Shown here in pieces: positions 1-6,025 of a stretch of 14,023 bases of DNA (positions are counted from its first letter, which is position 1; the number at the start of each line of letters is the position of its first letter). The position numbers and the translations under genes were made by a program. The notes beneath the pieces were generated by a model. The model was not told the origin of the DNA and did no database searches. It was given only the letters and a program-made list of their open reading frames with translations. This stretch comes from an uncultured Prevotella sp. (lineage in GTDB: Bacteria; Bacteroidota; Bacteroidia; Bacteroidales; Bacteroidaceae): positions 1 through 14,023 of the forward strand of contig CAKQFW010000031.1 of the NCBI GenBank assembly GCA_934230965.1, read 5' to 3'.

Positions 1-123
1 ATCGTTCATGAGGCGCTCGGCGTTGGCCTTCATTTTCACCACTTCTTTGTAAATTTCTTGTGCGCTGCCGTTTACTGCAAACAGGCATGCGAGCATGAGT
101 GTGATAGCTATTTTTTTCATCAT
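1..123 (-). CDS. Exported protein, N-terminal fragment (unknown function)
   Basis: The 41 visible codons start at 123, or one codon later at 120 because the gene opens with two ATG codons. They encode a typical signal peptide: two lysines, a hydrophobic stretch (IAITLMLACLFAV) and a probable cleavage site after NGSA, followed by QEIYKEVVKMKANAERLMND. The start of the mature part is charged and probably helical. The cysteine inside the hydrophobic stretch is not in a convincing lipobox, so signal peptidase I cleavage is more likely than a lipoprotein. The gene begins 11 bp after the stop of the ModF-like gene and is probably in the same operon. The rest lies outside the window and I do not recognise the family. 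Confidence 0.7.
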   Translation of the reverse strand, partial: MMKKIAITLMLACLFAVNGSAQEIYKEVVKMKANAERLMND

Positions 124-134
124 AAACCGTTTTT

Positions 135-1622
135 TTACTTGTTTTTTACTAATGTTTTCGTGTGCTGTATGCACTCGGGATATTCGGCCTGATAATGGGT
201 TACCATAATGAGGGTTTTGTTCTTGCGGCTGCAGAAGGCGTTGATAACATCTTTTACCAGGCGGCGGTTAGTGTCGTCGAGACCATGTAGAGGCTCGTCG
301 AGGATGAGCAGCTGTGGGTCTTTAACAAAGGCGCGCGCCAAGAGCACGAGGCGCTGCTGACCGCTGGATAGCTTTAAGAAGCTTACGTCGGCCTTATCGT
401 CGATGCCAAAGATGCTGAGCCAGAACAGGCAGATGGGGCGCTGCTGTGCCGTGGTCTTGACCGAGAGGGCGCTGCGGGGGCTTAGTCCGCTGGCCACAAT
501 GTCGATAACGGGCAGTGGGCGATGGTAGGCGCGGTGCATCTCGGGCGATACATATCCTATGTGCTTTTTAATGTCCCAGATGCTTTCGCCGCTGCCGCGC
601 TTCTTGCCGAAGAGCGATATGTTACAGGCATAGCTCTGTGGGTTGTCGGCACACACAAGGCTGAGCAGTGTTGACTTGCCAGCGCCATTAGGCCCTGACA
701 GTGCCCAGCACTGGGTGTTAAGGATGGTCCAGCAAAGGTCTTTTAAGATGGTGCGGGCGCCGTAGCGTATGGTAACATTGTGCATCTGCACCACCTCTTG
801 CACCTGGTATGAGGGGTTAGCATAGGGCATGTGCACGATGGCTTGCGCTTTATCAGCTGGCAGCACATGGGGCGGTATGGGCTGAAGCTGCTGCTGGTAG
901 GTGGCCAGCGACACTTTGGGCTGCACCACCCTACCTTGCACGGGCACCACATGGGTGATGAAGGCGGGTATGTCGGCAATATTGCTCAGCACCAGCACTA
1001 TTTGCAGCTGTGCGCTGTGTGCCATCTCTTCAAGCAGCTGTTTTAGTTGCTGGCGTGTTTCGGTATCGAGGCCTATGAATGGATTGTCGATGATGAGCAC
1101 TTGTGGTGCTGCAAAGATGCATGAGGCCAGCATGAGTTTTCTTAGTTCGCCACTGGAGAGCAGTATGACATACTTGTTTAGCAAGGCATCGAGCTGAAAC
1201 AGGCGATATATTTGCTGGCGCAGCTGCTGGCGCTGTGGGGTGTCGGGACCCGCAAGGCGGTAGGCCTCGTCGAGCTTTTGTGCCACGGTAAGGGTTGAGG
1301 CGTCGATCTCGGTTTGGTTCCAGCGCTGCTGCAGATAGTAGGTGCGGTCGTTGTCACCGCCATAGGTGTCGCGAAAGGCAATATACTTGATGTTATCAGA
1401 GAGGCGTGTGCTGCTGCCTGGTGCAAAGCTGTAACGGGGGTTATCGCCAAGGAGCGGATGCCGCCCTGTAAGCATGTCGACAAGCATGGTTTTTCCAGCG
1501 CCATTAGGGCCTACGATGGCCAGGTGCTCGTTTTGCAGCAACTGAAAGTTGACGGGCTCTTTCATTCGCCATTCGGGCATGCGTGCCACACCCTCGGCTA
1601 TGTTGATAATTACTTTTTGCAT
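135..1622 (-). CDS. modF: ModF-type tandem ABC ATPase
   Basis: A soluble protein of two fused ABC nucleotide-binding domains with no membrane segment. With the start at 1622 it has 495 residues, close to E. coli ModF (about 490). Domain 1 has Walker A GPNGAGKT (about 38-45), signature LSSGE (155-159) and a Walker B region LIIDNP (D179, N180). Domain 2 has Walker A GPNGAGKST (310-318), signature LSSGQQR and Walker B LILDEP (D442, E443). The segment LFGKKRGSGESIWDIKKHIG, just after the second Walker A, matches E. coli ModF almost word for word as I recall it. The usual catalytic glutamate is Asn180 in domain 1, so that site may be weakened. ModF was named for its place next to the E. coli molybdate operon, but no molybdate transporter is visible here, so the substrate is open. 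The start at 1622 overlaps the ruvC end by 13 bp. An in-frame ATG at 1658 would add 12 basic residues that ModF lacks. Confidence 0.85.
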   Translation of the reverse strand: MQKVIINIAEGVARMPEWRMKEPVNFQLLQNEHLAIVGPNGAGKTMLVDMLTGRHPLLGDNPRYSFAPGSSTRLSDNIKYIAFRDTYGGDNDRTYYLQQRWNQTEIDASTLTVAQKLDEAYRLAGPDTPQRQQLRQQIYRLFQLDALLNKYVILLSSGELRKLMLASCIFAAPQVLIIDNPFIGLDTETRQQLKQLLEEMAHSAQLQIVLVLSNIADIPAFITHVVPVQGRVVQPKVSLATYQQQLQPIPPHVLPADKAQAIVHMPYANPSYQVQEVVQMHNVTIRYGARTILKDLCWTILNTQCWALSGPNGAGKSTLLSLVCADNPQSYACNISLFGKKRGSGESIWDIKKHIGYVSPEMHRAYHRPLPVIDIVASGLSPRSALSVKTTAQQRPICLFWLSIFGIDDKADVSFLKLSSGQQRLVLLARAFVKDPQLLILDEPLHGLDDTNRRLVKDVINAFCSRKNKTLIMVTHYQAEYPECIQHTKTLVKNK

Positions 1623-2200
1623 ACGCGGTCTTGATTTTTTACGAGGAAGTCTTTCCATCCTCGGTAGTGTGTTTGTGTTTCGGGCTTGCCCATCTGCATA
1701 AAGTGGCAGTAGGCAGCGGCCAGGGCGTCGGTGGCATCCATATATTTTGGCATCTGGTCGGGGGCAATCTTTAGCAGGCGTTGCAGCATGGCCGCTACCT
1801 GCTCTTTTGAGGCTTGCCCTTGGCCTGTGAGCGCCATCTTTATCTTCATAGGGGCATACTCGTGCACCGACAGTCCTCGCTGCACGGCGGCGGCTATGGC
1901 TACGCCTTGCGAGCGCCCTAACTTAAGCATCGACTGCACGTTTTTTCCGAAGAAGGGGGCTTCGACAGCCATCTCGTCGGGCTGGTAGGCGTCGATGATG
2001 CCTTGCACGCGCTCGAAGATGTGGCCGAGGCGCAGATATGGGTCGGTGCTCTTGCGCATATCTATCACGCCCATAACCTGTAGCGATGCTTTGTTGCCAC
2101 TAACCTGTAGCACACCATAGCCCATGACGTTTGTGCCAGGGTCGATGCCTAAGATGGTGTGTGGGCGTGACTGATGTGTAGCGTTGGTGGGTTGTATCAT
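1610..2200 (-). CDS. ruvC: Crossover junction endodeoxyribonuclease RuvC
   Basis: Resolves Holliday junctions by paired nicks, working with the RuvAB branch-migration motor in recombinational repair. The 196 residues carry the RuvC/RNase H-like fold signature. GIDPGTNVMGYG gives the first metal-binding aspartate (D20). AVEAPFFGKN gives E80. YMDATDALAAAYCH supplies D155 and D158. These are the four acidic residues of the RuvC active site. GRSQGVA (95-101) is also typical. About 13 extra residues precede the conserved core compared with E. coli, but no later ATG gives a better start. The gene begins 9 bp after the MBL hydrolase stop and its end overlaps the modF start, so it sits inside a compact operon. 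ruvA and ruvB are not in the window. Confidence 0.95.
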   Translation of the reverse strand: MIQPTNATHQSRPHTILGIDPGTNVMGYGVLQVSGNKASLQVMGVIDMRKSTDPYLRLGHIFERVQGIIDAYQPDEMAVEAPFFGKNVQSMLKLGRSQGVAIAAAVQRGLSVHEYAPMKIKMALTGQGQASKEQVAAMLQRLLKIAPDQMPKYMDATDALAAAYCHFMQMGKPETQTHYRGWKDFLVKNQDRVCKK

Positions 2201-2209
2201 TGTGTGTGG

Positions 2210-2854
2210 TTACCTATCCATGTAGGGGTTGTGGGCCAGCTCTTCGCCTATTGAGGTGGCGGGGCCGTGGCCTGGCAGCACCTGTATGTTGTCGGGCAAC
2301 TGTGCCATCATGCGCAGGCTCTGTATGATTTGCAGCATGCTGCCGCCCTGTAGGTCGGTGCGGCCTATTGAATGTCGGAACAGGGTGTCGCCACTGAACA
2401 TGATGTTTTCGTCGCGGCACAAGAAGCACACCGAGCCACGGGTGTGGCCTGGGGTGGCCATGACCTCTAACTGGTGGTGGCCAAAGCTGATAACCTGACC
2501 ATCGGTGATGAAGCTGCTGACGGGGGCAATGGGAGCATCGAAGGGCACATTGGCCAGGCTTTGTGCTTGCTGGTCGAGGTGTGTGATGAGCTGCTGGTCT
2601 TGTGCCGACACTTGAGGGCCGAGGCCGTAGTGCTGGTGTATGATGTGGTTACCACAGTTGTGGTCGAAGTGCCCATGTGTAGCGAGGAGGTGTACAGGGG
2701 TGAGGTGTGCCTCATTGATATAGGCAACGATGGCTTGCTGCTCTTCAGGATATAGGGCACCACAATCGATGATGACGCACTGAAGGCTATCGTCGCTCAC
2801 GACGTAACAGTTTTCTTGAAACATGTTACACACAAATTTCTGTATCTTTATCAT
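2210..2854 (-). CDS. MBL-fold metallo-hydrolase (glyoxalase II-like)
   Basis: A 214-residue cytoplasmic hydrolase of the metallo-beta-lactamase superfamily. The metal-binding motif THGHFDH lies at 59-65 (H60, H62, D64, H65). Further ligands are H137 in TPGHTRGSV, D156 in FSGDTLF and H196 in LPGHGP. This order, with GRTD at 164-167, is that of the small glyoxalase II-like hydrolases (YcbL type), which cleave thioesters such as S-lactoylglutathione or related thiol conjugates. The longer C-terminal substrate domain of true glyoxalase II is missing, so the physiological substrate cannot be read from sequence. The start codon overlaps the rsmG stop in an ATGA arrangement, suggesting translational coupling, and ruvC follows after 9 bp. 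Confidence 0.9.
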   Translation of the reverse strand: MIKIQKFVCNMFQENCYVVSDDSLQCVIIDCGALYPEEQQAIVAYINEAHLTPVHLLATHGHFDHNCGNHIIHQHYGLGPQVSAQDQQLITHLDQQAQSLANVPFDAPIAPVSSFITDGQVISFGHHQLEVMATPGHTRGSVCFLCRDENIMFSGDTLFRHSIGRTDLQGGSMLQIIQSLRMMAQLPDNIQVLPGHGPATSIGEELAHNPYMDR

Positions 2855-3471
2855 AACGGTAAATATATTAGCTGCTTATCGTTAAACCATTCGTCGGCAA
2901 ACCACTGTGCTATGGGGGTGAGCTGCACACGGTTTTTAAAGGGCTGGGTCTCGGCCGACAGGTTGCCGCCCTTTAGACAGATAAGGCCGTTGGGCAAGGC
3001 GTTGTGCTGCTGGGTGGCAATGTTTTTGCGTATAATCTTTACAAGGTCGGGCAAGGGCATAACGGCTCGGCTCACGATAAAATCATACTTGCCTTTTTCT
3101 TCTTCGCCACGCAGGTGCACGGCCTCTACGTTTTTCAGCCCTATGGCCTGGGCTACGGCGTTTACCACCTTTATCTTCTTGCCGGTGCCATCAATCATCT
3201 TGAAATGACACTCAGGAAACATGATGGCCAGGGGTATGCCAGGGAAACCGCCTCCGGTGCCGAAGTCGAGTATCTGGGTGCCGGGTTTCCACCTTATATA
3301 TTGTGCTATGGCCAGCGAGTGTAGCACGTGGTGGGTATACAGGTTGTCGATATCTTTGCGCGATATGACGTTTATCTTATCGTTCCACTCTCGGTACAGG
3401 GGCATCAGGGCTTGAAACTGCTCTATCTGCGTGGTGGTGAGAGAGGGGAAAGCTTTTAGTATTTGTTGCAT
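2851..3471 (-). CDS. rsmG: 16S rRNA (guanine-527-N7)-methyltransferase RsmG
   Basis: Methylates N7 of G527 in 16S rRNA using S-adenosylmethionine; loss of this enzyme gives low-level streptomycin resistance in several bacteria. With the start at 3471 it has 206 residues, the usual family length. The SAM-binding motif ILDFGTGGGFPGIPLA begins near residue 67. The upstream block WNDKINVISRKD...HHVLHSL is typical of the GidB/RsmG family, and VSRAVMPLPDL is a further conserved stretch. An in-frame ATG at 3507 would add 12 residues, but they are simply the translation of an octamer tandem repeat, so I reject that start. The gene ends in an ATGA overlap with the MBL hydrolase. It lies 75 bp downstream of the PqqD-like gene, and that gap is mostly repeat. 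Confidence 0.95.
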   Translation of the reverse strand: MQQILKAFPSLTTTQIEQFQALMPLYREWNDKINVISRKDIDNLYTHHVLHSLAIAQYIRWKPGTQILDFGTGGGFPGIPLAIMFPECHFKMIDGTGKKIKVVNAVAQAIGLKNVEAVHLRGEEEKGKYDFIVSRAVMPLPDLVKIIRKNIATQQHNALPNGLICLKGGNLSAETQPFKNRVQLTPIAQWFADEWFNDKQLIYLPL

Positions 3472-3475
3472 TTTA

Positions 3476-3539
3476 GTTGACAAGTTGACGAGTTGACAAG
3501 TAGACAAGCTGCTTGCTTCTTTGGTTGACGAGTTGACGA
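3476..3539 (+). repeat. Octamer tandem repeat between the pqqD-like gene and rsmG
   Basis: Four units of the octamer GTTGAC(A/G)A, one with a T-to-A change (GTAGACAA), run from 3476 to 3507. A 16-bp interruption, exactly two units long, follows at 3508-3523. Two more units fill 3524-3539. Read on the minus strand the unit is T(T/C)GTCAAC. Tracts with this core are, to my recollection, scattered between genes in Bacteroidota genomes. The tract fills almost the whole gap between the PqqD-like gene and rsmG, and its translation produces the false N-terminal extension of rsmG. Confidence 0.85.
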
Positions 3540-3546
3540 GTTCTTG

Positions 3547-3816
3547 CTATTCTTCTACGATGCCAGCTTTTATCCACTGGTTGAGCAGTGTGGTGCAGTC
3601 GGCCTCGGCGGTGGCGGCATCAACATCATACTCTTGTGTGAGCAGTTGCACCATGTGGGGTACGTCGAAAGTGGTGCCCTGTATGTGCTGCCATAAGAAG
3701 GCTGCCGTTTCGTTCATGCTGATGATATTGCTGAAGTCGATATTTTCTTTGCCTTCAGCCACAACGATGTGCTCGCCACAAACATTGCGTAGGTTAAAAC
3801 CGTTTTTTGTTTTCAT
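3547..3816 (-). CDS. PqqD-like RiPP recognition element protein
   Basis: An 89-residue protein with the length and pattern of the PqqD family. It has an N-terminal beta-rich half (GFNLRNVCGEHIVVAEGK), then NETAAFLWQHI (35-45), then a helical half with LLTQEYDVDAATAEADCTTL and an ending LNQWIKAGIVEE. In PQQ, lasso-peptide and other RiPP pathways this winged-helix fold binds the leader part of a precursor peptide and presents it to modifying enzymes. No radical SAM partner such as PqqE is present. It follows the peptidase gene by 51 bp in the same direction, with the HPr-kinase-like gene before that, so the three probably form one module. The family call is secure from pattern; the client peptide or protein is unknown. 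Confidence 0.85.
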   Translation of the reverse strand: MKTKNGFNLRNVCGEHIVVAEGKENIDFSNIISMNETAAFLWQHIQGTTFDVPHMVQLLTQEYDVDAATAEADCTTLLNQWIKAGIVEE

Positions 3817-3834
3817 ATATTTGTTTTCTTTTTT

Positions 3835-3866
3835 GCTATGATATATTGCTGTTATGATATGTTACT
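3835..3866. repeat. Imperfect 16-bp direct repeat
   Basis: GCTATGATATATTGCT at 3835-3850 is followed directly by GTTATGATATGTTACT at 3851-3866, with 13 of 16 positions identical. A further partial unit (GCTATG) follows and runs over the peptidase stop codon. The tract fills most of the 51-bp gap between the peptidase and PqqD-like genes. It is AT-rich and I can assign no function. Confidence 0.55.
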
Positions 3867-3867
3867 G

Positions 3868-4338
3868 CTATGCCAACTTTACGGGAAAGAGGCGCAGCCA
3901 GATGTGCCTATGAAAGGCTAACAGGTAGCGACGTATGGGGAAGAGCCACATCCACAGCCATGAATAGAGCAGCCACTTGGGGCTGTTTGTCTTTTCAATA
4001 GTGGTGCGCCCTTTGCGATAGAAACCTATCACGAAGCCTTTTACATCGCTGCGATGGCAATATTCGTTGGTAAGGTTGCCGTCGCCACGAAGGGTTACAT
4101 CGTTGCCCTGTATCTTTATTATACGGTGTAGCACGTAAACGCCTGCCGACACCTCGGCCAGCACGGCATCGCCTTTTTTTATATTTTGGGCTTTGGTGAT
4201 GAGGGCCTTGTCGCGATTGTTTTCTAAGAAGGGCCGCATGCTATATCCTTTTAGCTTTAGCGTGATGGTGTGACCCTCGTTCAGCAGTTGCACAATCTCA
4301 GGAATGAGGTCGGCATTACGCATCTGTATTTCTTTCAT
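3868..4338 (-). CDS. S24/S26-family peptidase (signal-peptidase-like, Ser/His dyad)
   Basis: A 156-residue protein with the motif order of the signal peptidase I superfamily. KGYSMRPFL gives the nucleophile Ser33. KKGDAVLAE (54-62) is the usual KGDxV turn. YVLHRI gives His71 at the position of the general base. LRGDGN (83-88) matches the conserved GDxN box. The histidine in place of the lysine of E. coli LepB is the arrangement of SipW and eukaryotic Sec11 enzymes. Unlike LepB there is no N-terminal membrane anchor. Instead the C-terminus (about 115-150) is very rich in Trp, Leu, Phe and Arg and could insert in or lie on the membrane. The start at 4338 forms an ATGA overlap with the kinase-like gene, so the two are translationally coupled. 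An ATG at 4365 would extend the overlap and is less likely. The cleavage target is unknown. Confidence 0.8.
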   Translation of the reverse strand: MKEIQMRNADLIPEIVQLLNEGHTITLKLKGYSMRPFLENNRDKALITKAQNIKKGDAVLAEVSAGVYVLHRIIKIQGNDVTLRGDGNLTNEYCHRSDVKGFVIGFYRKGRTTIEKTNSPKWLLYSWLWMWLFPIRRYLLAFHRHIWLRLFPVKLA

Positions 4339-5255
4339 TTCTTTACTACTATTGCTTCGGCACACACCTCGGCAGCCTCGCGGTCGGGGCGGCAGTGTAG
4401 CACATACTGTGGTGTGACCTCAATAATTCGGGTTACGGTGTTGCAGATATCGTTGAAGATGTCTTTGTCCCACTTCATCGACGAACAAGCGGGCAACAGC
4501 GAGGCAAAGGCCTCGACAGGACGAAGCTTGTCGACACTGTTTGTGAGGGCGCGGTCAATGCGCGTGATGGCTCCCAGCGGTGCCTTTACATTGCGATAGC
4601 AGGGTGTTTTTCCGCTCCAGGGGCTACCATATATATAGGCATTGTTGCCTATGATGCGCACAATGGGGTTATCGTCGTTCATGAGGTCGCAGTGGGGTAT
4701 GTGTTTTAGCCACATGCTTACCTGTGTGCTTTTGCCTGTTCCGCTCTTGGCTATGAAGGCATAGCCATAGCCGTTATGTCGCACCAATGAGGCATGTATG
4801 AGCAGTGTGCTGTTTTTGCAACCATTGAAGGCATACACTAACATGAGGGCATTGTTCAAACCAAAGCTGCGCATGGTGTGGTTGCCATTAAGGGCACAAC
4901 GGCATGTGGTAAAGTGCTTATCGGTTTGTAACAGGCAGCAGGGCCGCTGGTGTATGTCTTTTATGATGTATTGGTATCCGCCATCGGGCAGAAGGTCGAC
5001 AATGGTGTCGCCATTGCCGGTATCAAAGGTGCGTATGCGCTCGCGCTGCTCTTTGGGCACGGGGCGCAAGGCATCGTCTACCGTTAAAGTAAACATAAGG
5101 GGGTGGGCATTGGTCTGACCCTGACACGGCCCCTGGTGCACTAAAAAGGGGCGAAACGATGGTATGAGCTGTAGCCCATTAACATCGCTGGGGGCAAAGT
5201 GTATGCCTACGTAAAACTCGGCTATGCAGAAAACATATTGTTGCGTCGAGACCAT
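4335..5255 (-). CDS. HPr-kinase-like P-loop (PEPCK-fold) protein
   Basis: The 306-residue protein has, in its C-terminal half, the core of HPr kinase-type enzymes. LLIHASLV (His154) is followed by AFIAKSGTGKST (P-loop, K175), then LMNDDNP (D194, D195) and YGSPWSGK (209-216). The last is typical of the PEPCK-fold kinases found beside PqqD proteins rather than of PTS HPr kinase. The HPr kinase signature region is not recognisable, and the first 140 residues form an unassigned domain. A related kinase, PadeK of the paeninodin lasso cluster, phosphorylates a serine of the precursor peptide, so a peptide or protein kinase role is a reasonable inference here. It is first in a module with the Ser/His peptidase (ATGA overlap) and the PqqD-like gene. 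A 190-bp gap with a large inverted repeat lies upstream. Confidence 0.85.
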   Translation of the reverse strand: MVSTQQYVFCIAEFYVGIHFAPSDVNGLQLIPSFRPFLVHQGPCQGQTNAHPLMFTLTVDDALRPVPKEQRERIRTFDTGNGDTIVDLLPDGGYQYIIKDIHQRPCCLLQTDKHFTTCRCALNGNHTMRSFGLNNALMLVYAFNGCKNSTLLIHASLVRHNGYGYAFIAKSGTGKSTQVSMWLKHIPHCDLMNDDNPIVRIIGNNAYIYGSPWSGKTPCYRNVKAPLGAITRIDRALTNSVDKLRPVEAFASLLPACSSMKWDKDIFNDICNTVTRIIEVTPQYVLHCRPDREAAEVCAEAIVVKK

Positions 5256-5305
5256 GTCGTGTTTTTTGTTAAGCGTTTTTTAGATAGAGTGGCAGAAAAA
5301 CCAAT

Positions 5306-5404
5306 GTCGCCTTATAAGTAGGTGTTCAAAATTAATCGCATATATCAATCATACATTTAAATTAATTTTGAACACCTACTTAGGTGAAAAGGCTATAAGG
5401 CGAC
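5306..5404. repeat. Long interrupted inverted repeat element
   Basis: A perfect 22-bp inverted repeat pairs 5315-5336 (core AAGTAGGTGTTCAAAATTAA) with 5361-5382 around a 24-nt AT-rich loop. Outside it, GTCGCCTTATA at 5306-5316 pairs perfectly with TATAAGGCGAC at 5394-5404. The outer arms join the inner arm directly on the left but are separated from it by 11 nt on the right. Within the right side, CACCTA-CT-TAGGTG (5373-5386) is a smaller hairpin. Neither flanking gene is on the plus strand. On the minus strand the outer stem is followed by ATTGGTTTTT, so the structure might end transcription from the rpoD side. A diverged copy at 7011-7066 points to a dispersed repeat or MITE-like element rather than a simple terminator. 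Confidence 0.85.
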
Positions 5405-5445
5405 GTGTTTGTGTGTGCGGGGCGCGAGGTGACGATTTCTTTATC

Positions 5446-6003
5446 TTATTCGTGGGCTGGCTGTGCCTCGGCAGGAGGTGTAGGGGTGCCATGCTTGGCA
5501 GCACGTTTCTGGGCCTTGGCCTTGGCCTTTTGCTCTTTCATCTCTTGTTTGTTTCTCTGCTTCAAGGCTTTGCGCTCGGCCTTGGTCAGCATGTCAACGT
5601 CTACATCTTCGTCGGGATGGATAACGGTGTAAGCAAACTGTGAGGGGGTGACGTGCTTAACGATATACTTGCCATTGGCATATTTCTTCTTCAGGGCCAC
5701 ATATTTCTTCTCTATATCTTTGCGCTTTACTGAAAAGGTGGTGATGCAGGTGGGGGTGGCGCAACCGTGACCTTTCAGATAGTCGCGCAGCTGATACGAA
5801 TAGTTGTCGCGGCCATACAGAAAGCCTGACTTTGAGGCGATGGTGGCCGAGTCGAGCGTTTGTATATCGGTGAAATATACGATAGAGTCGTTAAACGATG
5901 CTGCAAAACCATACACATATACACGCGTCTTCTTGCCAGCAGCGTAAAGAGAGGTGGTGGCAAGCAATGCCACCAAGATAAATAACAGTGTCTTAAATTT
6001 CAT
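5446..6003 (-). CDS. Small exported protein with Lys-rich C-terminal tail (unknown function)
   Basis: I do not recognise this 185-residue protein. It begins with a clear signal peptide (MKFKTLLFILVALLATTSLYA, about 21 residues, cut before AGKK). A compact region of about 30-130 follows, rich in Tyr and short beta-like strands, with two close cysteines (C81, C86) that could form a disulphide. An acidic patch (PDEDVDVDM, 130-138) leads into a helix dominated by Lys, Ala, Gln and Glu (141-171), probably a charged coiled coil. The end is a short Pro/Ala/Glu tail. It starts 22 bp after the rpoD stop on the same strand and has no obvious promoter of its own, so readthrough from rpoD is likely. An envelope location is inferred from the signal peptide. 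The large inverted repeat begins about 40 bp downstream of the stop. Confidence 0.85.
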   Translation of the reverse strand: MKFKTLLFILVALLATTSLYAAGKKTRVYVYGFAASFNDSIVYFTDIQTLDSATIASKSGFLYGRDNYSYQLRDYLKGHGCATPTCITTFSVKRKDIEKKYVALKKKYANGKYIVKHVTPSQFAYTVIHPDEDVDVDMLTKAERKALKQRNKQEMKEQKAKAKAQKRAAKHGTPTPPAEAQPAHE

Positions 6004-6025
6004 ATTGTTTCGTTTCCTTTTTATT

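Noticed and set aside
831..1634. Plus-strand open frames opposite the ModF-like gene
   Set aside because: They are antisense shadows of a gene with clear ABC motifs and show no family features of their own.
3472..3507. Upstream start of rsmG at 3507
   Set aside because: The added 12 residues are translated octamer repeat and do not match the family N-terminus; the start at 3471 gives the usual length.
4335..5255. True PTS HPr kinase/phosphorylase (HprK)
   Set aside because: The fold motifs are present, but the HprK signature region is not recognisable, no PTS gene is nearby, and the neighbours are PqqD-like and peptidase genes.
5256..5445. Search for a precursor peptide gene in the gap before the kinase gene
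   Set aside because: The short frames I could read on both strands are only a few codons (5-9 residues) long and sit in or beside the inverted repeat; none looks like a leader-core peptide.
5368..5643. Plus-strand open frame of 91 codons beginning at a TTG inside the inverted repeat
   Set aside because: It mostly lies antisense to the exported-protein gene, starts in repeat DNA and has a composition typical of an antisense shadow. It is not a convincing RiPP precursor.
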